A stretch of 12,599 bases of DNA. It comes from Deltaproteobacteria bacterium (GTDB lineage Bacteria; Desulfobacterota; Desulfobacteria; Desulfobacterales; BuS5). The stretch covers positions 1-12,599 of the forward strand of contig JAGGWL010000282.1 in assembly GCA_021157555.1 (NCBI GenBank). Direction: 5' to 3'. Every line of letters starts with the position of its first letter. Position 1 is the stretch's first letter. The notes below the pieces were generated by a model, which was not told the origin of the DNA, ran no database searches, and worked only from the letters and a program-made list of their open reading frames with translations. The translations under genes and the position numbers were made by a program. Positions 6,383 through 12,599 of this stretch are shown here, in pieces.

Positions 6383-9076
6383 TTAATGCGCCTCTGCCCA
6401 GTTTTTACCGGAATCTATATTTACTTTTAATGGCACCTTCAGCTCCATAACATGCTCCATAATTTCCTTAACAAGTTTCTTTGCTGCCTCTAATTCTTCC
6501 GGAGGTGTTTCAAAAATAATTTCATCATGCACAGACAAAAGCATGGCCGCTTTCAAACCTTTATCCTTGAATCCCTGCCTTACATTTATCATGGCAAGCT
6601 TGATTAAATCGGCGGCGGTTCCCTGAATGGGTGTATTAATAGCGGTACGCTCAGCATATTCCCGCAGCGTTTTTTTCGGGCTGTTAATATCCGGAAGCAG
6701 GCGGATCCTGCCCAAAAGCGTAGATGTTTTTTTTGTTTTGCCTGTCTCTTCAATTGTCTTATCTATAAAGCGTTTTACGCCTTTGTACCTGGCAAAATAA
6801 TTGTCAATATACTGTTTTGCCATTTTGCGGCTTATGTCAAGCTCTTTGGAAAGGCCATAAGGGCTCATTCCGTAAATAATGCCAAAATTAATTGTTTTGG
6901 CCTGCCGACGTAAATCGGACGTAATAAAAGACGGAAAAACCTGAAATACTTCGGCGGCAGTGCGGGTGTGAATATCTTCCTCATCCAGAAAAGCCTTGAT
7001 CAGGATATTATCATCAGAATAATGCGCCAGAATTCGTAATTCTATCTGCGAATAATCGGCAGAAACAAGTACCCACCCCTGCCTGGGGATAAATGTTTTC
7101 CGTATTTCAACACCATCATCGCCGCGAACAGGAATATTTTGAAGATTCGGTCTGGAACTGCTCAGGCGGCCTGTGGCGGTAACAGTCTGGTTAAAAGATG
7201 TATGTACACGTCCGGTTTCCGGATGAATCAGGTCGAGCAGGGCATCCGTATATGTAGATTTAAGCTTTGTGAGGGTTCTGTACTTTAAAACCAGATCTGG
7301 CAGTTCATGCATGGGCGCCAGCTTTTTCAGCACATCCACATCTGTAGAATAACCGGTTTTCTTTTTTGTTTTTTTTTGAACAGGCAGATTCAGTTTTTCA
7401 AATAATATGCTGCCAAGCTGCTGTGGAGAGTTGATGTTGAATTCTTCCTCTGCCACTGAAAATATATTCTGTTTCAGAAGTTTAAGCCGTTCCGCAAATG
7501 AAGTTGAAAGGCTTTTCAGCCTCTCTATGTCAACACAAATTCCATTCATCTCCATTTCCGTTAAAACGGAAACAAGGGGCATCTCCACTTCATCCATAAG
7601 TTTATTAAGGCCGGCACTCTCAATATCTTTCTTTAGCACCTGCCAGGCCATAAAAGTGATATCAGCGTCTTCACAGGCATATGGAACCCCATATTCCAGC
7701 GGAACAGATGCAAAACCATTTGTACCTCCATCTTTAGGATCTTTTACGTTTTTTATCACATCAGCATAGGAAATAGTTTTATGATCAAGAAAATCAAGAG
7801 CTATCTGATCAAGACTGTGCGCTCTTTTTGAGGGATTAAGAAGATAGGATGCCAGCATGGTATCAAAAGCCACACCTGCCAAATTGACGCCATGACGGGC
7901 AAGAACAATCCAGTCATATTTTATATTTTGACCGATTTTTTTTATTTCCGGATTCTCCAGAAGTTGTTTCAACTGCCCCAAAACATATACTTTCTCAAGC
8001 TGTTCCGGAGCGTCAGGGTAATCATGGGCGCATGGTATATAGTAAGCCTCATCCGGTTGCATCGAAAAGGAGAGCCCTACAAGATCGGCCTGCATGGCAT
8101 CCTTTGAGGTTGTCTCCGTATCCAGAGCAAAAATATCAGAGGCTTCCAGTCGCTCTATCAGCCGGGAGAGTTCATCTTCAGTATAGACTCCATGATATTT
8201 TTTTTTGGAAAGATCGGCTTTTTTGGGAAAATCCTGCTGCAATCTCCTGAATTCGAGTTCCTTAAACAGTTCAGCCAGTATTTCATTATCAGGAGATCTG
8301 TATTTATAATCTTCGGGCACAAATTCAAAAGGTACGTTCCGGTCGATAGTTACAAGGTCTTTGCTTAAAAAGGCCTGATCCTTGAATTTAACAAGTTTTT
8401 CATGCTGTTTTTTTTTGGTGATTGTGTCAACCTGCTCGTATAAGCGCTCCATACTATTGAAATTTTTTATAAGTCCAAGAGCCGTTTTAATTCCAATGCC
8501 CGGAACACCCGGAATATTATCCGCCTTATCCCCGGAAAAGCCCATTACATCTATCATTTGTAACGGCTCAAGGCCGAACTCCTCTCTTACTGTATCAGCA
8601 TCCGTTATTTTTTCCTTCATCGGATCCCAGATGCTCGACATTTCTGTCACAAGTTGAACAAAATCTTTATCACCTGTAACCATAACCACCTTAAAGCCCT
8701 TATCCTCTGCTTTTCTGGCGGCAGTTCCGATAAGGTCATCCGCTTCGAAACCCTCCAGTTCCATAACCGGAATATTAAAACCTTTTGAGATATCCTTAAT
8801 ATACGGAATCTGTAAAATCAGGTCTTCCGGCATGGGGGGACGATTGGCCTTATAATCCGCATACATTTTATGCCTGAATGTGGGCCCTTTGACATCAAAA
8901 AAGATTACAATATATTCCGGTGTATGCTCCTTTACCAGTTTTATCAGCATCCTGGTAAAACCAAAGGTTGCATTGGTAGGCAAACCCATGGAATTGGAAA
9001 GACTCTTGATTGCATGATATGCGCGATGAATATATGCGCTTCCGTCTATCAGATAAATCGTTTTGTCGCTATTCAT
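6383..9076 (-). CDS. polA: DNA polymerase I
   Basis: The full-length 897-residue enzyme has all three classical modules. The 5'-3' exonuclease (1 to about 285) contains YLIDGSAYIHRAYHA, FDVKGPTFRH, EGFEADDLIGT, VTGDKDFVQLV and GFSGDKADNIPGVPGIG. The 3'-5' proofreading domain (about 310-490) keeps its acidic residues: DTE (319-321), NIKYD (384-388) and YACEDAD (466-472), so it should be active. The polymerase domain carries TGRLSSSRPNLQNIP, motif A SADYSQIELR (Asp674), the O-helix RRQAKTINFGIIYG (Lys727, Phe731, Tyr735) and motif C SVHDE (Asp851). It fills gaps and removes RNA primers in replication and repair. The gene starts 41 bases after tsaB and is followed by the chaN-like gene one base after its stop. 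Confidence 0.98.
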   Translation of the reverse strand: MNSDKTIYLIDGSAYIHRAYHAIKSLSNSMGLPTNATFGFTRMLIKLVKEHTPEYIVIFFDVKGPTFRHKMYADYKANRPPMPEDLILQIPYIKDISKGFNIPVMELEGFEADDLIGTAARKAEDKGFKVVMVTGDKDFVQLVTEMSSIWDPMKEKITDADTVREEFGLEPLQMIDVMGFSGDKADNIPGVPGIGIKTALGLIKNFNSMERLYEQVDTITKKKQHEKLVKFKDQAFLSKDLVTIDRNVPFEFVPEDYKYRSPDNEILAELFKELEFRRLQQDFPKKADLSKKKYHGVYTEDELSRLIERLEASDIFALDTETTSKDAMQADLVGLSFSMQPDEAYYIPCAHDYPDAPEQLEKVYVLGQLKQLLENPEIKKIGQNIKYDWIVLARHGVNLAGVAFDTMLASYLLNPSKRAHSLDQIALDFLDHKTISYADVIKNVKDPKDGGTNGFASVPLEYGVPYACEDADITFMAWQVLKKDIESAGLNKLMDEVEMPLVSVLTEMEMNGICVDIERLKSLSTSFAERLKLLKQNIFSVAEEEFNINSPQQLGSILFEKLNLPVQKKTKKKTGYSTDVDVLKKLAPMHELPDLVLKYRTLTKLKSTYTDALLDLIHPETGRVHTSFNQTVTATGRLSSSRPNLQNIPVRGDDGVEIRKTFIPRQGWVLVSADYSQIELRILAHYSDDNILIKAFLDEEDIHTRTAAEVFQVFPSFITSDLRRQAKTINFGIIYGMSPYGLSKELDISRKMAKQYIDNYFARYKGVKRFIDKTIEETGKTKKTSTLLGRIRLLPDINSPKKTLREYAERTAINTPIQGTAADLIKLAMINVRQGFKDKGLKAAMLLSVHDEIIFETPPEELEAAKKLVKEIMEHVMELKVPLKVNIDSGKNWAEAH

Positions 9077-9117
9077 AAAAACCTAACCCGGACAAAGCCG
9101 GAACCAAAAAAACTTAT

Positions 9118-9819
9118 TCAGGAGGTTACTGATCTCATTTTTTCCGCATCAGATGCTCTTATATAGCTGGGTATCAGTGGGTGGGGTGATGTACAGTATT
9201 TTTTTTGAAGTTGCTCCATTCCGAGTTGTGCAATGGTCGAAGCTTGAATGGTATTTTGCAGAAGGGAGGGAAAAATTGCACGTTCCCCAAGAATTTTTTC
9301 TATTTTTTGTTGATACAGAAAGGCTCCGCTGCCGATAAAAAGAGTCGGTTCGTGTATACCGGAAACTGTTTTTTCAGGAGTCATGACCGTTTCAACAGAT
9401 TCCTGCTTTATTATACTACTGCTGAAACCCGATGCAGCTACAGAATAACGCGCGCTATAGACCTCTTTTCTGCGCGCGTCAATCATGGCGCAAAGATGTC
9501 CTGAAAAAGAGGATTGCATAGCCAAAGCTTTCAGGCTTGATATGCCTGCAACCGGTTTGCCGGATGCGGCTGCAAGCCCTTTGACTAAACTTATACCAAT
9601 GCGGAGCCCTGTAAATGTGCCAGGGCCAATTGTAACTGCGAATCCATCCATATCATTAATTGTGAGGCCGGAGAGATCGAGTATGTTTTTTATCATTCCC
9701 ATTAAATGCCTGGAATGAGTCTGACCGCTGATCAGGGTCTGCTCGCATAAAAGATCGCTGTTATTTCTTATGGCAACGCTGCAACTCTGTGCTGCAGTAT
9801 CTGCTGCAAGTATTTTCAT
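9118..9819 (-). CDS. tsaB: tRNA t6A37 biosynthesis protein TsaB
   Basis: The 233-residue length is normal for TsaB. It begins MKILAADTAAQSCSVAI, an ASKHA ATPase-fold start, and carries the family hallmark TIGPGTFTGLRIGISLVKGLA (about 63-83), then MIDARRKEVYSARY and the C-terminal PSYIRASDAEK. TsaB partners TsaD and TsaE to transfer threonylcarbamoyl to A37 of tRNAs that read ANN codons; it is a cytoplasmic scaffold without catalysis of its own. It lies between lon and polA on the same strand. The ribosome binding site is weak (AAGAG close to the ATG), and a decayed hairpin repeat fills the 150-base gap upstream, which may affect its expression. Confidence 0.96.
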   Translation of the reverse strand: MKILAADTAAQSCSVAIRNNSDLLCEQTLISGQTHSRHLMGMIKNILDLSGLTINDMDGFAVTIGPGTFTGLRIGISLVKGLAAASGKPVAGISSLKALAMQSSFSGHLCAMIDARRKEVYSARYSVAASGFSSSIIKQESVETVMTPEKTVSGIHEPTLFIGSGAFLYQQKIEKILGERAIFPSLLQNTIQASTIAQLGMEQLQKKYCTSPHPLIPSYIRASDAEKMRSVTS

Positions 9820-9838
9820 CTCTTAATCTTTAGTGCTT

Positions 9839-9963
9839 AGGGACGTGGAAAAAAATAATCATCCCAATTAGCATCCCCGCTTCAGGCTGCTTTTGCCCGA
9901 TCCCAAATTTCAAAAATCTTGAAATAGTTCACTATTACTGCGCCTTTTAAAATTTACGATTGA
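9839..9963 (+). repeat. Hairpin repeat, copy C (decayed)
   Basis: Related to copies A and B, at roughly three quarters identity by eye with small compensating indels. It starts AGGGACGTGG where A has AGGAACGAGG, and shares GCTTCAGG, TTTTGCCCGATC and TTGAAATAG. The arms 9898-9915 and 9945-9962 still pair at 14 of 18 positions around a loop that is again exactly 29 bases. It lies in the lon-tsaB gap, ending about 7 bases before the lon stop codon, and could influence the 3' end of the lon transcript. Confidence 0.7.
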
Positions 9964-9969
9964 CCAAAA

Positions 9970-12456
9970 TCAACCCAAATCCGGGCGCTTCTTGGAACGA
10001 TTATTTTTTTCCGCGTCCCTTAAACGAAAACTATCGGTTTTCGTTTGAGCACTATTTGTTTTTGCAGTTACATTTTTTTTCGTTACTTTTTGTAAAACAA
10101 GCGGGAGAACTTCGTCCATGTTTTTTATAGAAATGAATTTTATTTTTCTTTTAACGTTATCCGGTAATTCTACGATATCTTTTTTATTTTTTTCCGGAAT
10201 TATAATGGTATTGATTCCGGCCCTTAAGGCTCCCAGCGCCTTTTCCTTAAGACCTCCTATCGGAAGAACCCTGCCCCTTAAAGTAATTTCACCTGTCATG
10301 GCTATATCCTTGTTTACAGGTTTACCGGTTGCGGATGAAATCAGGGAAGTAGCCATAACAATTCCTGCTGAAGGCCCGTCTTTTGGTATGGCACCGGCCG
10401 GAACATGGATATGGATATCAAGATTTTCAAAAAAATCTTTTTTAATCCCTAACGTTTTCAGATTTGCACGGGTATAGCTAACAGCGGCTCTTGCAGATTC
10501 CTGCATAACATCCCCAAGCTGTCCGGTTATTATAAGATCACCTTTACCTGACAGCAGGGAGGATTCAACATATAGTACCTCTCCGCCAACCTGAGTCCAT
10601 GCAAGCCCTGTGGCCAAACCTATCTGGCTTTCTTCTTTATCCATTTCAGGATAATATTTCTCTACTCCCAGAAACTGTTCCAGATTATTTCTTGTAACAT
10701 GAAAATGTTTTTTTTCACCTTCAGCTATTTTACGGGCTATTTTGCGACATATCTTTTTCAGTTCACGTTCCAGGTTTCTCAATCCCGCTTCCATTGTGTA
10801 CCCCTGTATTATTTTGAGTACAGCACCATGACTTATAGAGCAAATTTTTGGTTTAAGGCCGTTCTCTTTAAGTTGGCGGGGAATTAAAAATTTTTCAGCA
10901 ATAGTTCTTTTTTCTTCCTCGGTATATCCGGTCAGGTTAACCACTTCCATTCTGTCGAGCAAGGCCGACGGGATGGTATCGGTTATATTTGCGGTGAGGA
11001 TAAACATTACATTTGAAAGATCAAAAGCCAAATTTAAATAGTGATCGCTAAATTCCGAATTCTGTTCCGGATCAAGAGCTTCCAGCAATGCAGAAGATGG
11101 ATCTCCACGAAAATCCGACCCTATTTTGTCGATTTCATCCAGCATAAATACGGGGTTGTTGGTACCACACTGATTTAAGCCCTGTAAAATCCGTCCCGGC
11201 ATCGCTCCAATATATGTCCTCCTGTGGCCTCTGATTTCTGCTTCGTCCCGGATCCCGCCAAGCGAAATTCTGACAAACTTTCGGTCCATTGCTTTGGCAA
11301 TCGCCTGTCCCAAAGAAGTCTTGCCGACACCGGGAGGTCCTACAAAACAAAGAATCTGCCCTTTGGTATTTGGATTAAGTTTCTTGACACTAAGATATTC
11401 CAGAATACGATCCTTGATTTTCTCCAGACCATAATGTTCTTTGTTAAGTTCAATTTTTGCTTTTTTTATCTTTAAATTATCTTGAGTCGATTTATCCCAG
11501 GGCAATTCGATCAAGCACTCCAGATATGTCCGAATAATAGAGGCTTCGGGGGAATCAGAATGCATAAAAGAGAGACGTTTTAACTCTTTATCAGCCTCTT
11601 CGCTGGCCATGGCGGACATGTTTGCCTTTTTAATTTTCTTTTTGTACTCATCTATTTCCTGGAATTTGTCATTTTCATTACCAAGTTCCTTGTTAATAGC
11701 TCTAACCTGCTCTTTTAAAAAATAGTCACGCTGATTTTTGGATAATTCTATGTGAACATTAGACTGTATTCTAGCCTGCATTGAGGAAAGTTCAAATTCC
11801 CTTGAAAGAAATGTGTTAACTTTTTTAAGACGCTTAATGGGGTCAAGCATTTCTAACAGCTTTTGCGATTCATTAATTTTCAGTTTCAGATTAGATGCAA
11901 CAAGATCCGCAAGATTACCTGGCGATTCAATACTCTCCAGAATAGAATTGATGTCTCCTGAAGATTCACCTCTAATCGCTATAATTTTTTCGGAATGTTC
12001 GCGCACGTTACGCATTAACGCTTCGATCCGAAGTGTAATTTTTTCAACAGGTTTTTCAAAAATAATTTCTGATTTAACGCGGAAGAAAGATCTTTTTCGT
12101 AAATATTTAATTATTTTTGCTTTGGTGATTCCCTGAATCAAAGCTTTAACACTGCCATCAGGAAGCGTTAGTACGCGTAGTATCCTGCTGATAGTCCCTA
12201 TAGTATATATATCATTTGGCTGCGGATCTTCCGCAGTATTCTTTTTTTGTGTTGCAACAAGAATAAAGCCGTTTTTTGCAACAGCCTCTTCCACAGCCCG
12301 TATCGATTTGTTACGCCCAACAAAAAGCGGAAGCAGCATATCAGGAAAAATCACAACATCGCGAACAACCACCAACGGGAGAGTAGACGGTAAATCAGAC
12401 TCCTTTTCTTCTCCCTCAATCAGGTTAATCAGGTCATCGTTGTCAGGTTCAGCCAT
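9970..12456 (-). CDS. lon: ATP-dependent Lon protease
   Basis: An 828-residue LonA-type protease: an N-terminal substrate-binding domain (about 25-210, beginning LPLVVVRDVVIFPDMLLPLFVGR), a coiled helical region (about 215-300) with QRDYFLKEQVRAINKELG, an AAA+ domain with Walker A GPPGVGKTS (373-381), Walker B VFMLDEIDKIG (436-446), an Asn in TANITD and an Arg finger region, then the protease domain with Ser696 in PKDGPSAG and Lys739 in GGLKEKALGA, the normal 43-residue Ser-Lys spacing. It degrades misfolded and regulatory proteins in the cytoplasm. It is about 44 residues longer than the Escherichia coli enzyme, partly through a basic, low-complexity C-terminal tail (about 790-828). The ATG at 12456 follows TAGGAG at a good spacing. 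Upstream lies a long hairpin, and I found no convincing heat-shock promoter. Confidence 0.98.
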   Translation of the reverse strand: MAEPDNDDLINLIEGEEKESDLPSTLPLVVVRDVVIFPDMLLPLFVGRNKSIRAVEEAVAKNGFILVATQKKNTAEDPQPNDIYTIGTISRILRVLTLPDGSVKALIQGITKAKIIKYLRKRSFFRVKSEIIFEKPVEKITLRIEALMRNVREHSEKIIAIRGESSGDINSILESIESPGNLADLVASNLKLKINESQKLLEMLDPIKRLKKVNTFLSREFELSSMQARIQSNVHIELSKNQRDYFLKEQVRAINKELGNENDKFQEIDEYKKKIKKANMSAMASEEADKELKRLSFMHSDSPEASIIRTYLECLIELPWDKSTQDNLKIKKAKIELNKEHYGLEKIKDRILEYLSVKKLNPNTKGQILCFVGPPGVGKTSLGQAIAKAMDRKFVRISLGGIRDEAEIRGHRRTYIGAMPGRILQGLNQCGTNNPVFMLDEIDKIGSDFRGDPSSALLEALDPEQNSEFSDHYLNLAFDLSNVMFILTANITDTIPSALLDRMEVVNLTGYTEEEKRTIAEKFLIPRQLKENGLKPKICSISHGAVLKIIQGYTMEAGLRNLERELKKICRKIARKIAEGEKKHFHVTRNNLEQFLGVEKYYPEMDKEESQIGLATGLAWTQVGGEVLYVESSLLSGKGDLIITGQLGDVMQESARAAVSYTRANLKTLGIKKDFFENLDIHIHVPAGAIPKDGPSAGIVMATSLISSATGKPVNKDIAMTGEITLRGRVLPIGGLKEKALGALRAGINTIIIPEKNKKDIVELPDNVKRKIKFISIKNMDEVLPLVLQKVTKKNVTAKTNSAQTKTDSFRLRDAEKNNRSKKRPDLG

Positions 12457-12504
12457 TGTTACTCCTATAAAGATTTTTGGGCTTGGCTCTAATTTCGACC
12501 AAAC

Positions 12505-12588
12505 ACTGAGCTATAATAAAATTTGAAAACCTCTGAAACTCGCTGCGCTCAAACAGCCAGAGGTTTTCAAATTTCACCATAGCTCAGT
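12505..12588. repeat. Long perfect-arm hairpin upstream of lon
   Basis: ACTGAGCTAT (12505-12514) pairs with ATAGCTCAGT (12579-12588). After a short internal loop, AATTTGAAAACCTCTG (about 12520-12535) pairs with CAGAGGTTTTCAAATT (12558-12573). The loop of about 22 bases contains CTCGCTGCGCTC. The sequence is unrelated to copies A-C but similar in architecture. It sits 49 bases upstream of the lon ATG and could be an extragenic palindromic repeat, a terminator of an upstream gene, or an mRNA leader structure. Confidence 0.7.
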
Positions 12589-12599
12589 CCTGACATCTA

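Noticed and set aside
7407..7769. 120-codon plus-strand open frame opposite polA
   Set aside because: It is a shadow of polA: the minus-strand frame encodes conserved polymerase sequence, and the plus-strand product is Ser-rich with no recognisable motif.
10118..10477. 119-codon plus-strand open frame opposite the lon protease domain
   Set aside because: The opposite strand encodes the invariant PKDGPSAG and GGLKEKALGA segments of Lon, and the plus-strand product has no family features.
11135..11350. Minus-strand open frame inside lon, frame-shifted relative to it
   Set aside because: The lon frame is intact through Walker A and Walker B in this interval, so this is an alternative-frame reading, not evidence of a frameshift.

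Overview
The window most resembles a chromosome segment from an anaerobic, sulfate-reducer-like deltaproteobacterium (Desulfobacterota, perhaps Desulfobacterales). This is inferred from the moderately AT-rich composition, the deltaproteobacterial style of the Ser/Thr kinase (HRDISPPN catalytic loop) and the family of short hairpin repeats between genes; no rRNA or other taxonomic marker is present. Except for a truncated gene at the left edge, every convincing gene is on the minus strand, so transcription runs from high to low coordinates.

Housekeeping block (about 12456 down to 4660): lon (ATP-dependent protease), tsaB (tRNA t6A biosynthesis), polA (complete DNA polymerase I), a ChaN-like haem-binding lipoprotein whose ATG lies one base after the polA stop, and an enoyl-CoA hydratase/isomerase-family protein with altered catalytic positions. 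tsaB, polA, chaN and the crotonase gene are tightly spaced and may be one operon. lon is separated from tsaB by a decayed hairpin repeat. A GC-rich hairpin followed on the minus strand by a T tract (4426-4461) may end transcription of this block.

Signalling block (4328 down to 1094): an unusual fusion of a complete Ser/Thr kinase to a Ras-like small GTPase, then a protein with an uncharacterised N-terminal region and a degenerate GGDEF domain, then an alpha/beta hydrolase with an intact triad. The three are nearly contiguous and probably co-transcribed. They may form a signalling cassette in which the GTPase is a switch and the GGDEF domain is a non-catalytic receptor or scaffold; this is inference from gene order and residues.

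Non-coding and mobile content: three copies of one hairpin repeat (520-649, 4462-4643, 9839-9963) share 18-nt arms around a 29-nt loop. Two copies differ at only 6 of 130 positions, and four of those are two compensatory base-pair changes in the stem. The copy at 4462-4643 has 24-bp perfect terminal inverted repeats like a MITE. The gene-poor stretch 420-1093 is flanked by a 12-bp perfect inverted repeat and holds the first repeat copy plus what look like gene remnants. Another long hairpin lies just upstream of lon. No tRNA, rRNA, CRISPR array or transposase gene was seen.
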